64,000 nt of DNA from Marivita sp003149565. GTDB lineage: Bacteria; Pseudomonadota; Alphaproteobacteria; Rhodobacterales; Rhodobacteraceae. A program made the position numbers and the translations under genes. The notes beneath the pieces were generated by a model. The model had not been told where the DNA came from. It was given only the letters and a program-made list of their open reading frames with translations, and did no database searches. This document shows positions 17,180-26,110 of the stretch, piece by piece; positions within the stretch are counted from its first letter, which is position 1, and every line of letters begins with the position of its first letter. Where the stretch lies: assembly GCF_965216415.1 (NCBI RefSeq), contig NZ_CBDCFU010000002.1; one strand, written 5' to 3'.

Positions 17180-18013
17180 TTACGTGACGAGCATGTCCTG
17201 CACAACCGTACCGTGGGCACACTCGGGCATCCGGATGCTGCGTGCGTTTGCATCTTCACTCTCGGCCCAGGTGACCAGCAAAATTGCGCAGCCCGTTATC
17301 CGGTCGCGCCGGATCACTTGGGCGAGCGTGTCAACGGTGGCAGCAACATGCCGTTCCGTCTCTTTGGACACGTCCACACAGATGTCCACGTGGCTTTCGC
17401 CAGGCATTCCGCGATCAATCAATTCTCTGGACAGGCGGTCGGCTTGCCGCACCGACATGTAGAAGGCAGTGGTTGTGCCCGGTGTGGACAGCCGTGTGCA
17501 GTCGGGCAGTGGATCGTCTGAACACCCGGTTCCGGTGGCCAAAACAAGTGTGTTGGATAAACCGCGTTCGGTCAGACTTTTGCCGAGCGATGCACCTGCA
17601 GCTGAGGCGGCTGTCACACCGGGGACAAGTTCGATGGGAATGCCGGCCGACCGGGCGGCGTCCAGCTCTTCGGATGCGCGGCCAAAAATGCCGGGATCGC
17701 CGGATTTGAGGCGCACCACCCGCCGCCCTTTCAGTGCTTCGGCGACGATCACCTGATTTATGCGGTCCTGGGGCCAGCTGTGCGCGCCGACATGTTTTCC
17801 GACGAAAATGCGTTCTGCGCCCGGGCGCGTGAGGTCGAGTACCTCCGGATCCACAAGACGGTCATAGAAAACGACATCAGCACGTTGCAATCGGTCAACG
17901 GCCCTTAACGTCAAGAGATCACGCGCTCCGGGGCCTGCGCCCACAAGGGAAATATGGCCGAGCGGCGCTTTTTCAAAGCGCTCTGCTTTTGGAAAGATCG
18001 GAAAGGCTGTCAT
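17180..18013 (-). CDS. cobA: uroporphyrinogen-III C-methyltransferase
   Basis: 277 residues, SUMT domain only. It methylates uroporphyrinogen III twice to precorrin-2, the entry to siroheme. SAM-binding and active-site motifs are VGAGPGARDLLTLRAVDRLQ, VFYDRLV, RLKSGDPGIFGRASEEL and VPGVTAASAAGA. The ATG at 18013 has GGAGG just upstream on the minus strand. There is no CysG-type dehydrogenase/chelatase domain, so other genes must finish siroheme. It is the last gene of the nitrate operon, 13 bp after trpD2, and would feed the siroheme of NirB. Confidence 0.93.
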   Translation of the reverse strand: MTAFPIFPKAERFEKAPLGHISLVGAGPGARDLLTLRAVDRLQRADVVFYDRLVDPEVLDLTRPGAERIFVGKHVGAHSWPQDRINQVIVAEALKGRRVVRLKSGDPGIFGRASEELDAARSAGIPIELVPGVTAASAAGASLGKSLTERGLSNTLVLATGTGCSDDPLPDCTRLSTPGTTTAFYMSVRQADRLSRELIDRGMPGESHVDICVDVSKETERHVAATVDTLAQVIRRDRITGCAILLVTWAESEDANARSIRMPECAHGTVVQDMLVT

Positions 18014-18026
18014 TTGGAGGCTCCTG

Positions 18027-18977
18027 TCATGCCGCCTGCGCTGTGAGACGCTGGGCCCAGAGGTCTTCGGCACGGGTCTGACTGTCCTGCACACCCAATG
18101 TGTCCAAGGCCAGAGCTGCAGTGCCAGTGATAATTGCGGTTTCGAAGGCTTCCTGCGGGATCGGGAAAGGCGCGTCGGTGGAGGGTGATTCCACAACGGT
18201 TGAAAGGCGTCGGGTCTCGTTGATCAGTGGCGGGACCGTTGTTTCCCAGGGGGTTCCATTCCGGAGACCGAAACCGGTGATGTCCTTTGCGGGGTGGCGC
18301 TCGAATTCACCGCCACCGCCTTTGATCACGGTCAGATTTTGCCATCCGAGCAGGGCTGCCGCATCGGCCTGAAGCAGGCGATAGGACGGATGGAATACGC
18401 CCTGAACGCTGCTCTGCGCGCGCGCCGGGTTGAGCATCCTGCAGACTGTGTTGATGCAAGACCGCAATCCGAGCACATCCCGCAGCTTCAGCAGACCGAA
18501 AAGTGCGGGATGCCATATTTCCAGCGGCAGATAGGCAATGCGATCCCGCGTCAGGAGGAGTGCAGCTGCGTCGGGCGTCTCGGCGATGCCGATCCCCGCA
18601 TCGGCCAGACCCTTTCGGACAGTTGCATCAGGTCCATTAAAGCCATGCAGCAGCACAGAGTGGCCTGCCTCGGCGACGAGTTTTGCGGAGAGAAGAAACC
18701 ACGGGTGGCCGCGCGTGCGCCCAGCGGCATAGCTTGGCCAGTCCAGATCGACAGGTGGAAGTTTTGGAGAGGCGTCCTGCGCCGCCTGAGAAAACCCTGC
18801 GATCTCGTCTGCCGTTTCGCCCTTCATGCGCAACAACATCAGTAATGCGCCGATGGCTTCGGGCGCGGCATCTCCGGCAAGCATAAGACGCATCGCTTCG
18901 GCGGCTTCGTCCTTCGTCAAGGCGCGTGATCGTCCAGGCCCGCGGCCCAGGATGCGGACATACTCAGCGACGCTCAT
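18027..18977 (-). CDS. TrpD2-like glycosyltransferase-family protein in the nas operon
   Basis: 316 residues with the N-terminal helical domain (ALTKDEAAEAMRLMLAGDAAPEAIGALLMLLRMKGET) and alpha/beta domain of the anthranilate phosphoribosyltransferase superfamily (KLRDVLGLRSCINTVCRMLNP). The GTGGD phosphoribosyl-diphosphate motif of true TrpD is absent; the corresponding place reads AAGRTRGHPWFLLSAK. It is therefore of the TrpD2/YbiB type, whose E. coli member binds nucleic acid. The ATG overlaps the nasA stop (ATGA), so it is coupled to nasA. Its role in nitrate assimilation is unknown. Confidence 0.8.
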   Translation of the reverse strand: MSVAEYVRILGRGPGRSRALTKDEAAEAMRLMLAGDAAPEAIGALLMLLRMKGETADEIAGFSQAAQDASPKLPPVDLDWPSYAAGRTRGHPWFLLSAKLVAEAGHSVLLHGFNGPDATVRKGLADAGIGIAETPDAAALLLTRDRIAYLPLEIWHPALFGLLKLRDVLGLRSCINTVCRMLNPARAQSSVQGVFHPSYRLLQADAAALLGWQNLTVIKGGGGEFERHPAKDITGFGLRNGTPWETTVPPLINETRRLSTVVESPSTDAPFPIPQEAFETAIITGTAALALDTLGVQDSQTRAEDLWAQRLTAQAA

Positions 18978-21604
18978 TCCGCCGCCTCGCGTGTCTTCAG
19001 GGACTGCAGAAGATCGCCAAGTTCCGGGCGGCAGGAGCCGCAATTCGTCCCTGCGCCAAGGGCATCTCCAATGGCATCGACGCTTAGCAAGCCTTGTGTC
19101 TCAATCGCATTCAGAATGGTATTGATCCCGATGCCGAAACACGCACACAGAACAGGTCCGCTATCGGGCAAATCGGCGGGCGCGCGACCCGACAGGGCAT
19201 CTTTTGTTTTCTGACCGGGCAGGGTCTGAAGGTAGTCTCGCATGACGGCAACCGGCGTGGGAGACACGAAAAGCGCGCCCAGCAGGACACCGTCTTGGTG
19301 CAATGCGATGCGGGCGACACCGCGGCTTTCGTCGATCACCGATGAGACTTTCGCGGTTGGGTTGGAGAAAAGTCTTTTGGCTTCTGCTTCCCAATCCGAC
19401 ACCCGAGCGAGCCCGGCCATCTCTGCCCGGTATCCTTGGGCTGTACGGCTCAAGGCCCAATAATCTGAGTTTGGTAGCAGTGCATCCCGTGACACGGCAA
19501 AGCCGTACCAAGCGGCGTCGAGGCGTGCGACTGACACAACGCTGGCCTTGCTCTCGGGTTGGCCGGAAACAGGGTCCGTGGCGGCTGCGATGACGGCGTC
19601 GATCCGCGCTGACGGGGCCGTTTCGCCGGTCCAATGGATGGGTGCGAAAACCTGACCCGGCTGAACGGAGTCCGTAATGCGCGCGCGCAGGATTGCTGAT
19701 CCGAGCGGGCTTGTGACGCGGACAAGATCGGCTGCGTCGACATCCAATCTGTTGGCATCGCTTGGGTGAATGTCCAGAAAAGGTTCAGGCAGGTGGGCCG
19801 AGAGACGCGGGCTGAGAGCGGTGCGCGTCATGGTGTGCCACTGATCCCGCAACCGGCCGGTATTCAGGCGGAACGGATATCGCGGTTCGGTTCTTGCGGC
19901 TGGCGGTTTGAACCTTATCGGAACAAAGCGTGCCTTGCCGTCGCTGTGAAAGAACCGACCGTCGCCAAAGAACCGACCGCCCTGCCTGCTGGCGGTGATT
20001 GGCCAGCGTTGCGGTTCCAAGTCGTCGTAGGCCACGTCAGACATTGTCGAGAGCCCTGATACATCGAAATCACGCCCGAATTGCGCGGCAACACCAGAAA
20101 GCGCGGCGTATTCGCGGAAAATCTCGGCAGGTGAGGTAAAGTCGAATGCGGCTGCAAATCCCATGCGGCGTCCGACCTCGGCCAGAATGTCCCAATCCGG
20201 GCGCGCCTGGCCCGGCGCGTCGATGGCCTTGCGCTGGCGGCTGATGGTGCGGTCCGAATTCGTGACTGTGCCATCCTTTTCGGCCCAGGCCGTTGCGGGC
20301 AGCAGGACGTCGGCAAGCCGCGCTGTATCGGTGGCACCTGTGATGTCACTGACGACTGTGAACGGGCAGGCGGAAATGGCTTTGCGTACGGCATCCGCAT
20401 CCGGCATCGAAACGGCAGGGTTGGTATGGATGATCCAGAGCGCCTTGATCCGTCCGTCTCCAACCGCCTCGAACATGTCGACAGCTTTGAGACCCGGCGC
20501 ATCGGGCAGGGCAGGTGCCTCCCAGAATTGGCGCACGGCCGCCCGGTGATCTGGGTTTTCAAGATCGAGGTGACAGGCCAGCATGTTCGCAAGGCCGCCG
20601 ACCTCGCGTCCTCCCATCGCGTTTGGCTGACCTGTCACCGAAAACGGGCCGCAGCCGGGTGCTCCGATCCGACCCGTTGCTAGGTGGCAGTTGAGAATGG
20701 CATTGACCTTGTCGGACCCTGAGGTCGATTGGTTCACACCCTGACTGTAGATCGTCACGACTTTCTCGGTGCCGATCCAGAGCCGGCAGAATTCTTCGAT
20801 CAGGTCTTCGCTGATCCCGGTCACGGAGACGGTATCGTTTCGCGCGGCGTCCAGAGCCGTGTCAAACCCGTTGGTGTGCGCGACAAATTCTGGATCGACC
20901 GCACTGCTTTCGTGGAGTGCGGCCAGCAGGTGATTGAACAGAGCGACATCGCTTCCCGGTTGCAGCGCGAGATGCAGGTCTGCATCGTTGCAGCTTGCTG
21001 TGCGGCGCGGGTCGATGACGACAATTTTTGTACCGCGACGCTTGCGTGCGGCCAGCACACGTTGATGCAAGACCGGATGGCACCAGGCCAGGTTTGATCC
21101 AACCAGAACCACCAAATCAGCTTCATCCAGGTCTTCGTAGGTTCCGGGTACGGTGTCCGTCCCGAACGCGCGTTTGTGTCCTGCGACGGACGATGCCATG
21201 CACAGTCGCGAGTTGGTGTCGATATTGGCCGAGCCGATAAACCCTTTCATCAGCTTGTTGGCGACGTAGTAGTCCTCGGTCAGAAGCTGCCCGGAGACAT
21301 AGAAGGCCACACTGTCGGGACCATGTTTGGCAATCGACTCTGAAAACCGGTCTGCGACCAGTTGGAGCGCGTCGTCCCACGGCGTTGCCTTGCCGTTTAC
21401 CTGGGGGGCCAGAAGCCGGTGTCCGAGACCGACGGTGTCACCCAAAGCGGAGCCTTTCGAGCACAGCCGCCCTTGGTTTGCCGGGTGCTCCGGATCGCCC
21501 CGAACCGCAAGCCCGCCTTCGCCGTCCGGGCGCAGCAGTACCCCGCATCCAACTCCGCAATAGGGGCAGGTCGAGCGGATTTCTGGCAGTCCGGACCCGT
21601 CCAT
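18974..21604 (-). CDS. nasA: assimilatory nitrate reductase catalytic subunit
   Basis: 876 residues, cytoplasmic molybdoenzyme reducing nitrate to nitrite. The N-terminal [4Fe-4S] site is Cys13, Cys16, Cys20 and Cys48 (CPYCGVGC ... GRLCSKG). The Mo-ligand cysteine is in NSRLCMASS (Cys135). Molybdopterin segments include NPAVSMPDA, LLPATAWAEKDGTVTNSDR and LNTGRLRDQWHTMTRT. A C-terminal BFD-like [2Fe-2S] domain (VLCACFGIG ... GAGTNCGSCRPEL) gives an extra electron entry site. The start ATG lies just before the nirD stop region, and the stop overlaps trpD2. No separate electron-donor subunit (NasC type) is encoded nearby. Confidence 0.96.
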   Translation of the reverse strand: MDGSGLPEIRSTCPYCGVGCGVLLRPDGEGGLAVRGDPEHPANQGRLCSKGSALGDTVGLGHRLLAPQVNGKATPWDDALQLVADRFSESIAKHGPDSVAFYVSGQLLTEDYYVANKLMKGFIGSANIDTNSRLCMASSVAGHKRAFGTDTVPGTYEDLDEADLVVLVGSNLAWCHPVLHQRVLAARKRRGTKIVVIDPRRTASCNDADLHLALQPGSDVALFNHLLAALHESSAVDPEFVAHTNGFDTALDAARNDTVSVTGISEDLIEEFCRLWIGTEKVVTIYSQGVNQSTSGSDKVNAILNCHLATGRIGAPGCGPFSVTGQPNAMGGREVGGLANMLACHLDLENPDHRAAVRQFWEAPALPDAPGLKAVDMFEAVGDGRIKALWIIHTNPAVSMPDADAVRKAISACPFTVVSDITGATDTARLADVLLPATAWAEKDGTVTNSDRTISRQRKAIDAPGQARPDWDILAEVGRRMGFAAAFDFTSPAEIFREYAALSGVAAQFGRDFDVSGLSTMSDVAYDDLEPQRWPITASRQGGRFFGDGRFFHSDGKARFVPIRFKPPAARTEPRYPFRLNTGRLRDQWHTMTRTALSPRLSAHLPEPFLDIHPSDANRLDVDAADLVRVTSPLGSAILRARITDSVQPGQVFAPIHWTGETAPSARIDAVIAAATDPVSGQPESKASVVSVARLDAAWYGFAVSRDALLPNSDYWALSRTAQGYRAEMAGLARVSDWEAEAKRLFSNPTAKVSSVIDESRGVARIALHQDGVLLGALFVSPTPVAVMRDYLQTLPGQKTKDALSGRAPADLPDSGPVLCACFGIGINTILNAIETQGLLSVDAIGDALGAGTNCGSCRPELGDLLQSLKTREAAE

Positions 21605-21936
21605 CAGGCGGCGCTCCTTTGGCCGACGGCGGTGCCATCGATCAGGATGCGGTGCCCATCAAGACGCACCGGATAGGTGTCGATGCGCCCGTCATCGGCA
21701 CCCTGCGCTTCGCCTGTGTTGAGGTCGAACACCCAGTTGTGCAGGGGACAGGTGACGTTCTGGCCGTGCACGATGCCCTCGACCAACGGTCCTTGCTTGT
21801 GTGGGCATGTGTTGGATGCGGCGAACACTTCTGCTTCGGCCGTGCGAAAGACAGCGACGCACCCGACCGGTGTTTTGAGAAGGCGTGCTCCGCGAACGGG
21901 TATGTCGTCAATATGGCCTATGTCGATCCAGCTCAT
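21604..21936 (-). CDS. nirD: nitrite reductase small subunit, Rieske type
   Basis: 110 residues. The Rieske-like [2Fe-2S] ligands are complete: NTCPHKQGPL and TCPLHNWVF. It forms the NADH-dependent assimilatory nitrite reductase with NirB. The ATG at 21936 is chosen because AAGGA stands 7 nt upstream; an ATG at 21951 that overlaps the nirB stop is possible and adds five residues. Last codons abut nasA (shared base at 21604). Confidence 0.92.
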   Translation of the reverse strand: MSWIDIGHIDDIPVRGARLLKTPVGCVAVFRTAEAEVFAASNTCPHKQGPLVEGIVHGQNVTCPLHNWVFDLNTGEAQGADDGRIDTYPVRLDGHRILIDGTAVGQRSAA

Positions 21937-21947
21937 GGCAATGTCCT

Positions 21948-24386
21948 TCATTCTGCCGCCAGGGGGGTGAGGTCGGCCAAAGGCGCATAGTTTTGCGCGT
22001 TCTCTTTGGCGTGCTGGGCCCAGGGGTCTTTGCGGTAGATGCTTTGGGAAAGTTCAAAGCGCGCGACCAGCGCCTTGCGGGTCTCCAGATCATCGACGAC
22101 CGTCTTTTTGACCCAGTCTAGTCCAACCTTGCCGACCCATTTATAGATACGATCCAGATACTTGGCGTTCTCGCGATAGGCCTGAGTCACCGCCACGATA
22201 ACCTCGACGCATTCCTCTTCCGTTGGCACCTGGCAAAGAAGCTCGGTTTCCTTGACATCCATGCCCGCAGCGCCTGCGATCCCGATCTGGTAGCCACTGT
22301 CGACGCAGATGACGCCGATGTCCTTGCAGGTGGCTTCGGCGCAGTTGCGCGGGCAACCCGAGACCCCGAGCTTTACCTTATGCGGGGTCCACGACCCCCA
22401 CAGGATCTTTTCGAGCTTGATGCCCAACCCTGTGCTGTCCTGGGTTCCAAACCGGCAGTGATCTGTGCCCACGCATGTTTTGACAGTGCGCAGGCCCTTG
22501 GAATAGGCGTGCCCCGAAACCAGCCCGGCCTTGTTCAGGTCGGCCCAGATATGCGGCAGGTCTTCGCTTTTGACGCCAAGCAGGTCGATCCGCTGACCAC
22601 CTGTGACCTTGACCGTCGGCACGTTGTACTTGTCCGCCGCGTCGGCGATGGCGCGCAGTTCCGTCGGGTTGGTGATCCCGCCCCACATCCGGGGAACGAC
22701 GCTGAACGTGCCGTCTTTCTGGATGTTGGCGTGCTTGCGTTCGTTCACGAACCGGCTTTGTGGATCGTCCTGGTATTCAAGCGGCCAATCTGCCAGCAGG
22801 TAGAAGTTCACTGCCGGGCGACACACGTGACAGCCGTTGGGTGTGGTCCAGCCAAGTTCCTGCCAGACCGCAGCTTGCGATTTGAGTTCCTGAGACTTGA
22901 TCAGCCGCCGCACGTCTTCATGGCTGAGATCGGTACAGCCACAAATCGTTTGCGCCGCAGGCATCTGGAATTCGGCACCCAGCGTGACCTGTAAGAGCTG
23001 CTCGACCAAGCCGGTACAGGTGCCGCAGGACCCGCTAGCCTTGGTGGTCGCGCGCACCGCGCCGAGATCGGTCGCACCGCCTGCGATGGCGTCCACGATA
23101 GTGCCTTTGCAAATGCCGTTGCAGCCGCAAATCTCCGCATCACGCGGCAATGCTGCAACGGCTGAGAGAGGGTCCACAGCGGTCCCCCCTTGGTAGGCAG
23201 GGCCAAAGATCAGCGTTTCCCGCATTTCTTCGATGCTTTCGCCTGATTTGATCAGGTCAAAGAACCAGTTTCCATCTGCTGTATCGCCGTACATGACGCA
23301 ACCGACGAGCCTGTCGCCTTCGATCACGAGGCGCTTGTAGACACCCCGGCTTGGGTCGCGGAACACGATGTCTTCGCGGCCGTCGCCTTCGGCAAAATCG
23401 CCCGCGCTGAAAAGGTCACAACCCGTGACCTTGAGCTTGGTCGAGAGCGATTTCTGCTTGAAGGCTGCTTGCTTGCCCAAAAGCGTCTGCGCCAGAACCT
23501 TTGCCTGATCGTATAGCGGCGCGACGAGGCCGAAGAGCGCTCCATCATGTTCGACGCATTCCCCGACGGCATAGACGTTTTCATCCGAGGTGAGCATCTG
23601 ATCGTCCACATGGATGCCGCGTCCGACAGCGAGACCTGCCTCTTTGGCCAAGGCAACGCAGGGTCGGATACCCACGGCCATGACCAGCAGATCGCAGGGC
23701 AGCTCCATGCCATCGTCGAGCAACAGCGCTTTGACCTTGCCGTTTTCGCCCAGGATTTCTTTCGAATTTGCCGTCAGGCGGATCGCGATGCCTTTGCTTT
23801 CGAGCGATTTCTTCAGCAGGTATCCCGCCGCTTCGTCCAGTTGGCGTTCCATCAGGTGGCCCATAATATGAACCACCGTGACATCAACGCCGCGCGCGGC
23901 CATGCCTGCAGCTGCCTCCAAGCCCAACAAGCCACCACCGATGACAACACATTTGTTATCGGGACCGAGAGCCATCATTCGTTTGGTGTCTTCAAGATCG
24001 CGATAGGCAATCACACCGTTGAGATCATGGCCGGGTAGGGGGATCATGAAGGGATCGGACCCAGTGCCGAGGATAAGCTTGTCGTATGCGACAGGACCCT
24101 TTTCCCCCTCGACCACTTTCAAGTCGCGGTCGATCTTCAGGACGCGTTCGCCAAAGCGGCACGTTACGTTGTGATCCGCATAAAAGGCGTCGTCATGGGT
24201 GATGATATCGTCATACGTCTTTTCGCCCGAAAGCACTGGAGACAGCATGATCCGATTGTAATTGCCGCGAGGCTCGGCGTTGAAAAGGGTGATGTCGTAG
24301 GCATCGGGGGCCGTTTCGACCAGATGTTCAATCACCCGACCAGAGGCCATGCCCGCGCCAATGATTACTAATTTCTGTCTGCTCAT
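21948..24386 (-). CDS. nirB: NADH-dependent assimilatory nitrite reductase large subunit
   Basis: 812 residues. Order of domains: FAD/NAD oxidoreductase (LVIIGAGMASGRVIEHL at the start, GGGLLGLEAAAGMAARG near 150), a BFD-like [2Fe-2S] region (EICGCNGICKGTIVDAI and SGSCGTCTGLVEQLL), then nitrite/sulfite reductase halves. The siroheme and [4Fe-4S] cysteines are in CVGTDHCRFG and SGCPRNCAEATC. It reduces nitrite to ammonium with NADH. ATG 24386 has GGAG 8 nt upstream; a GTG at 24395 overlapping the transporter stop is the alternative. Confidence 0.96.
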   Translation of the reverse strand: MSRQKLVIIGAGMASGRVIEHLVETAPDAYDITLFNAEPRGNYNRIMLSPVLSGEKTYDDIITHDDAFYADHNVTCRFGERVLKIDRDLKVVEGEKGPVAYDKLILGTGSDPFMIPLPGHDLNGVIAYRDLEDTKRMMALGPDNKCVVIGGGLLGLEAAAGMAARGVDVTVVHIMGHLMERQLDEAAGYLLKKSLESKGIAIRLTANSKEILGENGKVKALLLDDGMELPCDLLVMAVGIRPCVALAKEAGLAVGRGIHVDDQMLTSDENVYAVGECVEHDGALFGLVAPLYDQAKVLAQTLLGKQAAFKQKSLSTKLKVTGCDLFSAGDFAEGDGREDIVFRDPSRGVYKRLVIEGDRLVGCVMYGDTADGNWFFDLIKSGESIEEMRETLIFGPAYQGGTAVDPLSAVAALPRDAEICGCNGICKGTIVDAIAGGATDLGAVRATTKASGSCGTCTGLVEQLLQVTLGAEFQMPAAQTICGCTDLSHEDVRRLIKSQELKSQAAVWQELGWTTPNGCHVCRPAVNFYLLADWPLEYQDDPQSRFVNERKHANIQKDGTFSVVPRMWGGITNPTELRAIADAADKYNVPTVKVTGGQRIDLLGVKSEDLPHIWADLNKAGLVSGHAYSKGLRTVKTCVGTDHCRFGTQDSTGLGIKLEKILWGSWTPHKVKLGVSGCPRNCAEATCKDIGVICVDSGYQIGIAGAAGMDVKETELLCQVPTEEECVEVIVAVTQAYRENAKYLDRIYKWVGKVGLDWVKKTVVDDLETRKALVARFELSQSIYRKDPWAQHAKENAQNYAPLADLTPLAAE

Positions 24387-24391
24387 TTCTT

Positions 24392-26104
24392 TCACTCCGC
24401 TGCCATCGGCGCAGGGGCCGGGGCTTTGGGTTTGGGTGCTCCACCAGCGGTGGGCGACTTAGGGGCGTTGCCGTGTTCGTATTCCTCGAGGAAATCGAGC
24501 ACTTCCTGCCGGTAGGCGTAGTAGTCGGCGTGTTCGAGAAGCGCCTTGCGCGTGCGGGGACGGGGGAGATCGACCTTTGTGATCTTGCCGATCGTCGCCT
24601 GCGGGCCGTTGGTCATCATCACGACGCGGTCGGCCAGCAGGATCGCCTCGTCCACGTCATGCGTGACGCATATCGCGGTGACCTTGGTGCGGGACCAGAC
24701 CTCCATCAGCACTTCCTGCAATTCCCAGCGGGTGAGGCTGTCCAGCATGCCGAAAGGCTCGTCGAGAAGCAGCAGTTTGGGCGAGAGAGCGAAAGCGCGT
24801 GCGATGCCAACGCGCTGCTTCATGCCGTTGGAAAGGTCGTTGGCGGATTTGTCCATCGCATCAGACAGACCGACGCGTTCGAGGTAGTATTCGACCACGT
24901 CCTGCCGCTCGGCCTGGCTGGCATTCGGATAGACCTTGCCGACGCCGATGGCGACGTTCTCTTTTGCGGTCAGCCATGGGAACAGGTTCGGCGACTGGAA
25001 CACAACGGCGCGTTCTGGATCGGCCCCTTCAACATGGCGACCGTCCAGCTTGATTGCGCCTTTGCTGATCTCGTTCAGACCGGCGGCCATCGTGAGAACG
25101 GTGGACTTGCCGCAGCCCGAGTGGCCGATCAGCGAGATGAATTCGCCCTTGTCGATCTTCAGATCGAAATCCTCGACCACTGTCAGCGGACCTTTCGGCG
25201 TCGGATAGACCTTGTGCAACTGGCTGAAGTCGAGGAAGCGGTTTTCGATCAGCCCTTTCTGAGCGTCCGCAACGGCCGCGGGCACGCCGTGGATTGGCGT
25301 CACGTTCGGGAGCAGCTTGGTGCCTTCGACACGCGCCTCGATGCCGACATCCATGAGGTACTTGGTGACGTCCTTGCGCAAAGCCTTGAACGTCTCGTCG
25401 GTGTTCATGGCAATCCGGTCGCGGGGGCGCGGGATGGTGACCTTGAATTCCGCGCCCAGCGTCCCGTCCGGGTTCAGCGCGATGATCCGGTCTGCAAGAA
25501 TGATCGCCTCATCCACATCGTTGGTGATCAGGACGCAGGTCTTCTTGTCAGATTCCCAGATATGCTCGATCTCATCGGCGAGGTTTGCGCGGGTCAGAGC
25601 ATCGAGCGCAGACAGCGGTTCATCAAGAAGCAAGACCTCGGGGTTCATTGCCAGGGCTCGTGCCACGTTGACCCGCTGGCGCATCCCGCCGGACAGTTCT
25701 GCAGGACGACGCGAGGTGGCATGGCTGAGACCCACCATTTTGACATAATGGTCAATCTTGTCCTGGCGTTCTGCGGCGGACAGTTTCGGGAAGATCGCGT
25801 CAACGGCGAGGCCAACGTTTCCGTTCACCGTCAACCACGGCATAAGGGAGTAGCTTTGGAAGATCACGCCACGCTCGGGTCCCGGTTCGGTGACCGGTGC
25901 GCCTTTGAACGTGACGCTGCCGGTTGTCGGTGTGTCGAGACCCGCCATCAGGTTGATCAGCGTCGTCTTGCCGGTGCCCGAGAACCCCAAGAGAACAAGA
26001 AACTCACCCTCTTGGACATCAAGATCAATCCCTTTCAGGACATCCGTCTTGCCAGTGCCGACGCCATAGCTTTTCGAGACATTTTTGAAGGACAGAATGC
26101 TCAT
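24392..26104 (-). CDS. nitrate ABC transporter, two fused ATPase domains
   Basis: 570 residues holding two complete ABC ATPases in one chain. Domain 1 has Walker A GFSGTGKT (40-47), signature LSGGMRQRV and Walker B LLLDEPLSALD. Domain 2, after a linker (about 255-290), has GHSGCGKST, a changed signature LSNGMKQRV and LLLDEPFGMLD. Both resemble NrtD/SsuB-type ATPases of nitrate/taurine uptake. In cyanobacteria the two ATPases are separate proteins and NrtC carries a solute-binding domain; here that domain is absent. The C-terminus is a Pro/Ala/Lys tail. It lies 6 bp after nrtB. Confidence 0.92.
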   Translation of the reverse strand: MSILSFKNVSKSYGVGTGKTDVLKGIDLDVQEGEFLVLLGFSGTGKTTLINLMAGLDTPTTGSVTFKGAPVTEPGPERGVIFQSYSLMPWLTVNGNVGLAVDAIFPKLSAAERQDKIDHYVKMVGLSHATSRRPAELSGGMRQRVNVARALAMNPEVLLLDEPLSALDALTRANLADEIEHIWESDKKTCVLITNDVDEAIILADRIIALNPDGTLGAEFKVTIPRPRDRIAMNTDETFKALRKDVTKYLMDVGIEARVEGTKLLPNVTPIHGVPAAVADAQKGLIENRFLDFSQLHKVYPTPKGPLTVVEDFDLKIDKGEFISLIGHSGCGKSTVLTMAAGLNEISKGAIKLDGRHVEGADPERAVVFQSPNLFPWLTAKENVAIGVGKVYPNASQAERQDVVEYYLERVGLSDAMDKSANDLSNGMKQRVGIARAFALSPKLLLLDEPFGMLDSLTRWELQEVLMEVWSRTKVTAICVTHDVDEAILLADRVVMMTNGPQATIGKITKVDLPRPRTRKALLEHADYYAYRQEVLDFLEEYEHGNAPKSPTAGGAPKPKAPAPAPMAAE

Positions 26105-26110
26105 CTTCGA

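Noticed and set aside
18027..18977. Tryptophan biosynthesis gene trpD
   Set aside because: The GTGGD motif for phosphoribosyl diphosphate is missing and the gene sits in a nitrate operon, so it was called TrpD2-like.
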